From Panulirus ornatus (Eukaryota > Arthropoda > Malacostraca > Decapoda > Palinuridae): DNA of 64,000 nucleotides. Both the position numbers and the translations under genes were made by a program. Positions 34,285 to 44,187 of the stretch are shown here, piece after piece. Numbering within the stretch: position 1 is the stretch's first letter; every line of letters begins with the position of its first letter. The stretch spans positions 11,047,447-11,111,446 of the forward strand of contig NC_092249.1 in the NCBI RefSeq assembly GCF_036320965.1, given 5' to 3'. The notes below the pieces were generated by a model that was given only the letters and a program-made list of their open reading frames with translations, was not told the DNA's origin and made no database searches.

Positions 34285-34912
34285 GTTCCTGAAATGAACC
34301 TTGCATTCATATCAACATCCTGTACATTAAAAAGAATTGATAATATCTATAATCACATTAAAAAATCCAATAAATAATCTAAAGATAATATTAAAGTGTT
34401 ATTGTTACTGACCCATACAGAGTTGTAGCTACATTAATAGTAGCAGCACGGTTAAGGGCAATTCTTGCCCAAGGGGCAGCACCAAGGTGTGGAGAAACTC
34501 CCACTCCACCTTCATCACCACTGTAACCAGTGTGTCTTCTGCTGATGCCAATATCAGCAACAGCACCTGTGAGAGGTACTCGCACCACTACCCACCACGT
34601 TACTTTCCCATCACTTGTCAGTGTCACCACCTGTAAGAATAAGAATAATGGTTTTGAAAACTGAAAACAATTCTTTTTTGTCCCATAAACATGAGAGAAT
34701 CTCTATGATACATCTAAAAAAATATGTGTCAGAACCTTCCAACCCATAATGTTTCCCATAAGAGAGCACTGATCTTTTCCAATCATTATCTTCTAAATAA
34801 TGAAGTGGTAGCTTGCTAATTCTGGGCCTACCCTTAGTCAATAATAGACAGCCACAGGAATGATTTTGTCAACCTACTCCTTCCAGCCACTCAACACTTT
34901 AAAATTCACAGA
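34285..34912. other. Non-repetitive host DNA
   Basis: About 630 bp with no similarity to the LINE/SINE families here. It includes the candidate exon at 34413-34630. The remainder is AT-rich and looks intronic. Confidence 0.55.
34413..34630 (-). CDS. Candidate internal exon of an unidentified host gene
   Basis: On the minus strand a pyrimidine-rich tract ending TTATTCTTACAG (complement of 34631-34642) is followed by a 218-nt open stretch. It ends before a possible 5' splice site GTCAGT (complement of 34407-34412). The conceptual peptide (about 72 residues) includes VTLTSDGKVTWWVVVRVP, AVADIGISRRHTGYSGDEGG and LGAAPWARIALNRAATINV, more balanced in composition than the TE shadow frames. I do not recognise the family. 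The exon length is not a multiple of three (phase change), and neither neighbouring exon is in the window. It may be a chance ORF. Confidence 0.35.
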
Positions 34913-36215
34913 TGGCAAGTAGGATGACATGAGAATGAATGGTTCTAAATGGAGATTAGTCTTTGGCAAGGGTGTGCGATGTCACCATGGTTAATTTGTT
35001 TGTGGATAGAGTGGTGAGAGAAGTAAATGCAAGAGTCTTGGAGAAAGGGACAAGTATACAATCTGAGAGGGATGATAGGACCTGAGAAGTGAGTCAGCAC
35101 TGGTGGCAGATTTGAGTGAGAAACTGCAGAAGATGGTGACTGAGTATGGAAGAGTAAGAGCATATGAAAGGGAAAAGTTGAGAGTAAATGTCATTAAAAG
35201 CAAGGTTATTAGGTTCAGCGAGGTTGAGGGACAAGTTGGTTGGGATTCAAGTCTGAATGGAGAAAAATTGGAGGAAGTGAAGTTTTTCAGATATTTAGGC
35301 ATGGAAATGGCAACAAAAAGAATCATGGAATCGGAAGTGAGTTATACGTTGGAGGAAGGGAAAGATTCTGGGAGCACTGAAGAATGTGTGGAAAGACAGA
35401 ATATTATCTGGGAGGGCAAAATAAGTATACCTGAAGAAATTACAGTCCTAACAATATACCAATGATGCGATGCATGGGCTATAGATAAACTTGTGCGGAC
35501 AAGGGTGGATGTGTTGGAAATTAAATTTTTGAGGAATGTGTGAAGTGAAGTGCTTTGGTCAAGTAAGTAATGAGAGGGTAAGAGATGTGTGGTAATAAAA
35601 ATGAGCTTGAGAGAGCACAAGGGGCTGTGTTGAAATGGTTGGGACATATGAAGAGAATGAGCAAGGAAAGGTTGACAAAGAGGATATATGTGTCAGAAGT
35701 TGAGAGAACAAGGAAAATGAGGATACCAAATTGGAGATGAAAGGATGGAGTGAAAAAGATTTTGAGCAACTGGGGGCCTGAAAATGCAGGAGGGTGAAAG
35801 GCATTCACGGAACAGAGTGAATTAGAATGATGTGGTATTCCAGGGTCAACATGCTGTCAAGAGACTGAACAAGGGCATGTTAAACATATGGGGTAAATCA
35901 TGGAAAGGTTTGTGGGGCCTGGATGTGGATAGGGATTTGTGTTTCTATCGCATTACAGATGAAAGCTCGACTATCGCCGGGTGTGGATGTGGCATTTCTT
36001 CATTTCTTTCCTGGTGCTACCTTGCTGATGCAAGGGTCAGTGATTGGGTATGAGGGAAAGGGTGAGAATTATACATCATTTCTTTCTTTTCATTCAATAC
36101 ATTTGTGCTGTTTCCTGTGGGGAGGGGTGGTATTGGGAACATTTGATGATGAGCAAGTATAAATATGTCATATGTAAGTATATGTATGTATGTAGGTATG
36201 TATATATGTTATTTG
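34913..36215 (+). mobile_element. RTE-A LINE, old diverged copy, RT palm to 3'UTR
   Basis: Starts near the RT GREESDW codons. Motif B region is recognisable (GGCAAGGGTGTGCGATGTCA). 35103-35465 encodes LSEKLQKMVTEYGRV, KLRVNVIKSKVI and FFRYLGMEM. The C-terminal region is degraded and the 3'UTR old, with GGTGCTACCTTGCTGATGC. Small indels every few tens of bases make it one of the oldest copies. Confidence 0.85.
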
Positions 36216-36220
36216 ATTTC

Positions 36221-36653
36221 TTATACTTAATCGCTGCTTCCTGCATCATCGAGGTAGTGCCAGGAAACAGACGAAGAATGGCTCATCCACTCATATACAC
36301 ACATATGTAAATATACACCCACACACGAACATTTATTTCATATTGATCATACTCTGACGCTGTCTCCTGCGTTAGCGAGGTAGCGCAAGGAGAGAAAAGA
36401 AAGAATGGCCCAACCCATCCACATACACATGTATGTACATAAACGCCCATACATGCACATATACATACTTATACATTTCAACGTATACATTATTTTTCTT
36501 TATTATACTTTGTCGCTGTCTCCCACGTTAGTAAGGTAGTGCAAGGAAACAGATGAAAGAATGGCCAAACCCACCCACATACACATGTATATACATATAC
36601 GTCCACACACACACATATACATACCTATAAATCTAAACGTATACATATATATT
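36221..36653 (-). repeat. Tandem array of three RTE-A 3' ends
   Basis: Three successive antisense 3'-terminal units, about 110-160 bp each: 36221-36332, 36333-36490 and 36491-36653. Each starts with an AT-rich tail and TCGCTG(T/C)(C/T)TCC..., contains GAGGTAG(T/C)GC and AGGAAACAG- or AGGAGAGAA-type sequence, and ends in the TACATA-rich part. Two end close to AACGTATACAT. The full LINE at 36654 is the fourth in line. Confidence 0.85.
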
Positions 36654-36851
36654 CTTTTTTTTTTTTATACTTTGTCGCTGTCTCCCGCGTTTGCGAGGTA
36701 GCGCAAGGAAACAGACGAAAGAAATGGCCCAACCCACCACCATACACATGTATATACATACGTCCACACACGCAAATATACATACCTACACAGCTTTCCA
36801 TGGTTTACCCCAGACTCTTCACATACCTTGATTCAATCCACCGACAGCACG

Positions 36852-39845
36852 TCAACCCCGGTATACCACATCGATCCAATTCACTCTATTCCTTGCCCTC
36901 CTTTCACCCTCCTGCATGTTCAGGCCCCGATCACACAAAATCTTTTTCACTCCACCTTTCCACCTCCAATTTGGTCTCCCTCTTCTCCTTGTTCCCTCCA
37001 CCTCCGACACATATATCCTCTTGGTCAATCTTTCCTCACTCATCCTCTCCATGTGCCCAAACCACTTCAAAACACCCTCTTCTGCTCTCTCAACCACGCT
37101 CTTTTTATTTCCACACATCTCTCTTACCCTTACGTTACTCACTCGATCAAACTACCTCACACCACACATTGTCCTCAAACATCTCATTTCCAGCACATCC
37201 ATCCTCCTGCGCACAACTCTATCCATAGCCCACGCCTCGCAACCATACAACATTGTTGGAACCACTATTCCTTCAAACATACCCATTTTTGCTTTCCGAG
37301 ATAATGTTCTCGACTTCCACACACTCTTCAAGGCCCCCAGAATTTTCGCCCCCTCCCCCACCCTATGATCCACTTCCGCTTCCATGGTTCCATCCGCTGC
37401 CAGATCCACTCCCAGATATCTAAAACACTTCACTTCCTCCAGTTTTTCTCCATTCAAACTCACCTCCCAATTGACTTGACCCTCAACCCTACTGTACCTA
37501 ATAACCTTGCTCTTATTCACATTTACTCTTAACTTTCTTCTTCCACACACTTTACCAAACTCAGTCACCAGCTTCTGCAGTTTCTCACATGAATCAGCCA
37601 CCAGCGCTGTATCATCAGCGAACAACAACTGACTCACTTCCCAAGCTCTCTCATCCCCAACAGACTTCATACTTGCCCCTCTTTCCAAAACTCTTGCATT
37701 TACCTCCCTAACAACCCCATCCATAAACAAATTAAACAACCATGGAGACATCACACACCCCTGCCGCAAACCTACATTCACTGAGAACCAATCACTTTCC
37801 TCTCTTCCTACACGTACACATGCCTTACATCCTCGATAAAAACTTTTCACTGCTTCTAACAACTTTCCTCCCACACCATATATTCTTAATACCTTCCACA
37901 GAGCATCTCTATCAACTCTATCATATGCCTTCTCCAGATCCATAAATGCTACATAAAAATCCATTTGCTTTTCTAAGTATTTCTCACATACATTCTTCAA
38001 AGCAAACACCTGATCCACTCATCCTCTACCACTTCTGAAACCACACTGCTCTTCCCCAATCTGATGCTCTGTACATGCCTTCACCCTCTCAATCAATACC
38101 CTCCCATATAATTTACCAGGAATACTCAACAAACTTATACCTCTGTAATTTGAGCATTCAATCTTATCCCCTTTGCCTTTGTACAATGGCACTATGCACG
38201 CATTCCGCCAATCCTCAGGCACCTCACCATGAGTCATACATACATTAAATAACCTTACCAACCAGTCAACAATACAGTCACCCCCTTTTTTAATAAATTC
38301 CACTGCAATACCATCCAAACCTGCTGCCTTGCCGGCTTTCATCTTCCGCAAAGCTTTCACTACCTCTTCTCTGTTTACCAAATCATTTTCCCTAACTCTC
38401 TCACTTTGCACACCACCTCGACCAAAACACCCTATATCTGCCACTCTATCATCAAACACATTCAACAAACCTTCAAAATACTCACTCCATCTCCTTCTCA
38501 CATCACCACTACTTGTTATCACCTCCCCATTTGCGCCCTTCACTGAAGTTCCCATTTGCTCCCTTGTCTTACGCACTTTATTTACCTCCTTCCAGAACAT
38601 CTTTTTATTCTCCCTAAAATTTAATGATACTCTCTCACCCCAACTCTCATTTGCCCTTTTTTTCACCTCTTGCACCTTTCTCTTGACCTCCTGTCTCTTT
38701 CTTTTATACATCTCCCACTCAATTGCATTTTTTCCCTGCAAAAATCGTCCAAATGCCTCTCTCTTCTCTTTCACTAATACTCTTACTTCTTCATCCCACC
38801 ACTCACTACCCTTTCTAATCAACCCACCTCCCACTCTTCTCATGCCACAGGCATCTTTTGCGCAATCCATCACTGATTCCCTAAATACATCCCATTCCTC
38901 CCCCACTCCCCTTGCTTCCATTGTTCTCACCTTTTTCCATTCTGTACTCAGTCTCTCCTGGTACTTCCTCACACAGGTCTCCTTCTCAAGCTCACTTACT
39001 CTCACCACCCTCTTCACCCCAACATTCACTCTTCTTTTCTGAAAACCCATACAAATCTTCACCTTAGCCTCCACAAGATAATGATCAGACATCCCTCCAG
39101 TTGCACCTCTCAGCACATTAACATCTAAAAGTCTCTCTTTCGCACGCTTGTCAATTAACACGTAATCCAATAACGCTCTCTGGCCATCTCTCCTACTTAC
39201 ATAAGTATACTTATGTATATCTCGCTTTTTAAACCAGGTATTCCCAATCATCAGTCCTTTTTCAGCACATAAATCTACAAGCTCTTCACCATTTCCATTT
39301 ACAACACTGAACACCCCATGTATACCAATTATTCCCTCAACTGCCACATTACTCACCTTTGCATTCAAATCACCCATCACTATAACCCGGTCTTGTGCAT
39401 CAAAACCACTAACACACTCATTCAGCTGCTCCCAAAACACTTGCCTCTCTTGATCTTTCTTCTCATGCCCAGGTGCATATGCACCAATAATCACCCACCT
39501 CTCTCCATCAACTTTCAGTTTTACCCATATTAATCGAGAATTTACTTTCTTACACTCTATCACATACTCCCACAACTCCTGTTTCAGGAGTATTGCTACT
39601 CCTTCCCTTGCTCTTGTCCTCTCACTAACCCCTGACTTTACTCCCCAGACATTCCCAAACCACTCTTCCCCTTTACCCTTGAGCTTCGTTTCACTCAGAG
39701 CCAAAACCTCCAGGTTCCTTTCCTCAAACATACTACCTATCTCTCCTTTTTTCACATCTTGGTTACATCCACACACATTTAGGCACCCCACTCTGAGCCT
39801 TCGAGGAGGATGAGCACTCCCCACGTGACTCCTTCTGTTTCCCAT
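36852..39845 (-). pseudogene. RTE-A polyprotein (endonuclease-RT), 997 codons, two nonsense mutations
   Basis: ATG at 39845. Endonuclease about residues 20-265: CLNVCGCNQD (21-30), SETKL (51-55), GAYAPGH (121-127), MGDLNAKV (157-164), ALLDYVLID (224-232), SDHYLVEA (253-260). Basic linker about 270-430 (KRKRQEVKRKVQEVKKRANE). RT about 490-815: NYRGISLLS (566-574), QCGFRSGRG (600-608), FMDLEKAYD motif A (634-642), GLRQGCVMSP motif B (692-701), FADD motif C (742-745), YLG (810-812). C-terminal region to 997 ([16 protein letters not shown]). Stops: Cys609 TGT to TGA and Trp898 TGG to TAG. Otherwise in frame throughout. The role, by family, is nicking target DNA and reverse transcription. Confidence 0.93.
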
Positions 39846-39864
39846 TTTAGAAAGTTAATACAAG

Positions 39865-39966
39865 GAGGGGAGGATTTCTGGCCCCCTGCTCCCGTCCCCT
39901 CTAGTCGCTTTCTACGACACGCGAGGAATACGTGGGAAGTATTCTTTCACCCCTATCCCCAGGGAT
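39865..39966 (-). promoter_or_regulatory. RTE-A structured 5' leader
   Basis: Three stem-loops can be drawn on the minus strand: GAATAC/GTATTC with a 7-nt loop (39926-39944), GTCG/CGAC with a 7-nt loop (39904-39918), and GAGGGG/CCCCTC enclosing 25 nt (39865-39901). The first 12 nt, ATCCCTGGGGAT, are an inverted repeat around TG. The same leader starts the mini-A elements. The nearby TGTCGTAGAAGG-like stretch resembles a Pol III A box in several copies, but the B-box match is poor. An internal promoter and/or ribozyme role is inferred, not shown. Confidence 0.4.
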
Positions 39967-40039
39967 AATATACACATATATATACATATACACATACACA
40001 CACATACACATACATACGCACATATACACACACACACAC

Positions 40040-40135
<96 letters not shown>
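39967..40135. repeat. (TA)n/(CA)n compound microsatellite
   Basis: Mixed TACACA and TATATA repeats of about 169 bp between the 5' terminus of one minus-strand LINE and the 3'UTR of the next. The last 12 bases may already belong to the 3'UTR. Confidence 0.9.
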
Positions 40136-43100
40136 GGACATATACACATGTACATAATTCATACTGTCTGCCCTTTAATCATTACTGTCACCACCCTGCC
40201 ACACAAGAAATGACATCCCCCTCCCCCCTGCATGTGCGCGAGGTAGCACTAGGAAAAGACAAAAAAAGGCCACATTCGTTCACAATCAGTCTCTAGTTGT
40301 CATGTATAATGCACTGAAACCACACCTCCCTTGCCACATCCAGGCCCCACACAACTTTCCATGGTTTACTCTAGACACTTCACATGCCCTGCTTCAATCC
40401 ATAGACAGCATGTCAACCCCGGTATACCTCATCATTCCAATTCACTCTATTCCTTGCATGCCTTTCACTGTCCTGCATGTTCAGACCCTGATCACTCAAA
40501 ATCTTTTTCACCCCATCTTTCCACCTCCAATCTGTCTCCCACTTCTTCTCGTTCCCTCCACCTCTGACACATATATCCTCTTTGTCAATCTTTCCTCACT
40601 CATTCTCTCCATGTGACCAAACCATTTCAAAACACCCTCTTCTGCTCTCTCAACCACACTCTTTTTATTACCACACATCTCTCTTACCCTTTCATTACTT
40701 ACTCGATCACACCACCTTACACCACATATTGTCCTCAAATATCTCATTTCCAGCACATCCACCCTCCTCCGCAAAACTCTATCTATAGTCCACTCCTCGC
40801 AACCATACAACATTGTAGGAACCACTATTCCTTCAAACATACCCATTTTTGCTTTCTAAGAAAACGTACTCGACTTCCACACATTCTTCAACACCCTCAG
40901 AACTTTCACCCCTTCCCCAACCCTATGATTCACTTCCAATTCCATAGTTCCATACACTGCCAAATCCATTCCCAGATATCTAAAACACTTCACTTCCTCC
41001 AGTTTTTCTCCATTCAAACTTACCTCCCAGTTGACTTGTCCCTCAACCCTATTGTACCTAATAACCTTGCTCTTATTCACATTTACTCTCAGCTTTCTTC
41101 TTTCACACACTTTACCAAACTCAGTCACCTGCTTCTGCAGTTTCTCACCTGAATCAGCCACCAGCGCTGTATCATCACCAAACAACAACAGATTCACTTC
41201 CCAAGCTCTCTCATCCACAACAGACTGCATACTTGCCCCTCTTTCCAATACTTTTGCATTCACCTCCCTAACAACCCCATCCATAAACAAATTAAACAAC
41301 CATGGAGACATCAAGCACCCCTGCCGCAAACCAACATTCACCGAAAACCAATCACTTTCCTCTCTTCCTACTCGTACACATGCCTTACATCCTCGATAAA
41401 AACTTTTCACTGCTTCTAACAACTTGCCTCCCACACCATATATTCTTAGTACCTTCCAGAGAGCATCTCTATCAACTCTATCATATGCCTTCTCCAGATC
41501 CATAAATGCTACATACAAATCCATTTGCTTTTCTAAGTATTTCTCACATACATCCTTCAAAGCAAACACCTGATCCAAACATCCTCTACCACTTCTGAAA
41601 CAACACTGCTCTTCCTCAATCTGATGCTCTGTACAAGCCTTCACCCTCTCAATCAATACCCCCCCATATAATTTCCCAGGAATACTCAACAAACCTATAC
41701 CTCTGATATTTGAGCACTCACTTTTATCCCCTTTGTCTTTCTACAATGGCACTATGCAAGCATTCCGCTAATCCTCAGGCACCTCACCATGAGTCATAAA
41801 TACATTAAATAACCTTACCAACCAGTCAACAATACAGTCACCCCCTTTTTTTAATAAATTCCACTGCAATACCATCCAAACCTACGGCCTTACTGGCTTT
41901 CATCTTCTTCAAAGCTTTTACTACCTCTTCTCTGTTTACCAAATCATTTTCCCTAACCCTCTCACTTTGCACACCACCTCGACCAAAACACCCTATATCT
42001 GCCATTCTATCATCAAACACATTCAACAAACCTTCAAAATACTCACTCTATACTCTTCTCACATCACCCCTACTTGTTATCACCTCCCCATTAGCTCCCT
42101 TCACTGAAGTTCCCATTTGTTCCCTTGTCTTGTGCAATCTATTTACCTCCTTCCAAAACATCTTTTTATTCTCTCTAAAATCTGATGATACTCTCTCACC
42201 CCAACTCTCATTTGCCCTCTTTTTCACCTCCTGAATCTTTCTCTTGACTGCCTGCCTCTTTCTTTTATACATCTCCCACTTATTTGCATTATTTCCCTGC
42301 AATAATCTTCCAAATGCCTCTCTCTTCCCTTTTACTAATAATCTTACCTCTTCATCCCACCACTTACTACCCTTTCTTATCTGCCCACTTCCCACACTTC
42401 TCTTGCCACAAGCATCTTTTGCGCAAGCCATCACTGCTTCCCTAAATACATCCCAGTCCTCCCCCACTCCCCTTACCTCCTTCATTCTCACCTTTTTCCA
42501 TTCTGTATTCAGTCTCTCCTAGTACTTCCTCACACAAGTCTCCTTCCCAAGCTCACTTGCTCTCACCACTCTCTTCACCCCAACTTTCTCTCTTCTTTTC
42601 TGAAAACCTCTACAAATCTTCACCTTCGCCTCCACAAGGGAATGATCAGACATCCCTCCAGTTGCACCTCTCAGCACATTAACATCCAAAAGTCTCTCTT
42701 TCGCGCACCTATCAATTAACACGTAATCCAATAATGCCCTCTGGCCATCTCTCCTACTTACATACGTATACTTATGTATATCTCGCTTTTTAAACCAGGT
42801 ATTCCCAATCACCAGTCCTTTTTCAACACAAATATCTACAAACTCTTCAAAATTTCCATTTACAGCCCTGAACACCCCATGCACACCAATTATTCCCTCA
42901 ACTGCCACATTACTCACCTTTGCATTCAAATCACCCATCACTATAACCCAGTCTCGTGCATCAAAGCTGCCAACACACTCATTCAGTAGCTTCTAAAACA
43001 CGTGCCTCTCATGACTAGGTGCATAAACACTAATAATCACCCATCTCTCTCCATCCACTTTCATTTTTACCCTTATCAATCTAGAGTTTACTTTCTTACA

Positions 43101-43401
43101 CTCTATCACATACTCCCACAACTCCTGCTTCAGTAGTGCTACTCCTTCCTTTGCTCTTGTACTCTGACCAACCCCGAACTTTACTCCCAAGGCATTCCCA
43201 AACCACTCTTCCCCTTTACCCTTGAGCTTCATTTCACTCAGATCCAAAACATCCACATTCCTTTCCTCAAACATACTACCTATCTCTACTTTTTTCTCAT
43301 CTTGGTTACATTTACACACATCTAGACACCCCAATCTTAGCCTTCAAGGAGCATGAGCACTCCCCCCCGCATGACTCCTTCTTCTGTTTTCCCTTTTAGA
43401 A
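40124..43401 (-). mobile_element. RTE-A LINE, nearly full-length, long-3'UTR type without the 3' terminus
   Basis: From the right: ORF start and endonuclease (42993-43334 with LSEMKLKGKGEEW; 42519-42941 with MMGDLNAKV, MSDHSLVEAKV), linker (42048-42491), RT front (41838-42029), RT palm (40856-41692), C-terminal region (40508-40846) and the inner part of the long 3'UTR. The leader is missing: at 43401 it meets another copy's leader in opposite orientation. The endonuclease Thr of SETKL is changed to Met. Several frameshifts. Confidence 0.9.
40856..41692 (-). pseudogene. RTE-A RT fragment (278 codons)
   Basis: Open from LLSIPGKLYGGVLIERVK through CCFRSGRGCLDQVF, FMDLEKAYDRVDRDALW (motif A), GLRQGCLMSPWLFNLFMDG (motif B), LLFGDDTALVADS (motif C with Gly for Ala), VNVNKSKVI and CFRYLGMDL. 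The GDD variant still keeps both catalytic aspartates. Terminated by a stop in KNVWKSSTFS; the C-terminal region continues in another frame. Confidence 0.8.
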
Positions 43402-43516
43402 GGAGATAGGGGAGAAAGAATACTTCCCACGCATTCCCAGCTTGTCACAGAAGGCGATTAAAGGGGACGGGAGAGGGACTAGAAACCCTCCCCTCCTTGT
43501 ATTTGATCTTTTAATG
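43402..43516 (+). mobile_element. RTE-A leader fragment
   Basis: Sense leader (GGAGATAGGGGAGAAAG to CCTCCTTGTATTTGATC) cut just before the ORF by a (TA)n tract. It faces the preceding minus copy head-to-head. Confidence 0.8.
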
Positions 43517-43517
43517 A

Positions 43518-43626
<109 letters not shown>

Positions 43627-43851
43627 CATAATATTCGCCATTTCCCGCGATAGCGAGGTAGCGTTCAGAACAGAGGACTGGGTCTTTGAGGGAATACCCT
43701 CACCTGGCCCCCTTCTCTGTTCCTTCTTTTGGAAAAAAAAAAAAAAGAGAGAGGAGGATTTCCAGCCCCCCGCACCCTTCCCTTTTAGTCGCCTTCTACG
43801 ACACGCAGGGAATACGTGGGAAGTATTCTTTCTCCCCTATCCCCAGGGATA

Positions 43852-43852
<1 letters not shown>
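43627..43852 (-). mobile_element. mini-A non-autonomous element, full-length
   Basis: Antisense of a complete mini-A: ATAATATTCGCCATTTCCCG, GCGAGGTAGCGTTCAGAACA, GGGAATACCCTCACCTGGCC, TTCTTTTGGAAA, the GAGGATTTCCAGCCCCCCGC block, and the leader with GTCG/CGAC and GAATAC/GTATTC hairpins ending in the complement of ATCCCTGGGGAT. About 226 bp plus tail. It is the cleanest copy for defining the element. Confidence 0.85.

Positions 43853-43922
<70 letters not shown>
43853..43922. repeat. (TA)n microsatellite
   Basis: TA tract directly against the 5' terminus of the full-length mini-A, so a 5'-complete insertion also borders TA repeat. Confidence 0.95.
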
Positions 43923-43927
<5 letters not shown>

Positions 43928-44086
43928 ACCTCGACCGTCTCACGGGGTAAACCATGGAAAGCTGTGTAGGTATGTATATTTCCGTGTGTGGACGTGTGTA
44001 TGTACATGTGTATGGGGGGGGTTGGGCCATTTCTTTCGTCTGTTTCCTTGCGCTACCTCGCAAACGCGGGAGACAGCGACAAAGTA

Positions 44087-44104
<18 letters not shown>
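43923..44104 (+). mobile_element. RTE-A 3'UTR fragment, short type, with 21-bp unmatched start
   Basis: From 43944 it is the last ~140 bp of the short 3'UTR (AACCATGGAAAGCTGTGTAG to GACAGCGACAAAGTAT) with an A tail (44088-44105). The preceding GCCGACCTCGACCGTCTCAC (43923-43942) matches no copy well and is unusually GC-rich. Confidence 0.8.
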
Positions 44105-44180
<76 letters not shown>

Positions 44181-44187
44181 CTTTTTT
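44105..44187. repeat. (TA)n microsatellite with flanking T run
   Basis: TA tract at 44105-44171 between a sense RTE-A A tail and the antisense T-rich tail of the next copy: tail-to-tail geometry as at 20049. Confidence 0.95.

Larger units (their letters stand above)
36654..39966 (-). mobile_element. RTE-A LINE, full-length reference copy, short-3'UTR type (3.3 kb)
   Basis: Complete from the 5' terminus (ATCCCTGGGGAT, complement of 39955-39966) to the 3' stem-loop (complement of 36676-36703) and the T/A tail at 36654-36669. One reading frame spans 36852-39845 with only two nonsense changes. Both ends border low-complexity sequence: the 3'-unit array on the left and a (TA)/(CA) microsatellite on the right. 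It is the best template for describing the family. Confidence 0.95.

Noticed and set aside
34611..34841. Minus-strand 76-codon frame overlapping the candidate exon
   Set aside because: It crosses the proposed splice acceptor and lies mostly in AT-rich, intron-like sequence; no family resemblance.
38329..39042. Plus-strand 237-codon open frame (starts MPAFIFRKAFTTSSLFTK), repeated at 45853 and in other copies
   Set aside because: Antisense of the RTE-A linker and RT front; low-complexity Ser/Thr/Leu composition is a shadow of the basic coding strand.
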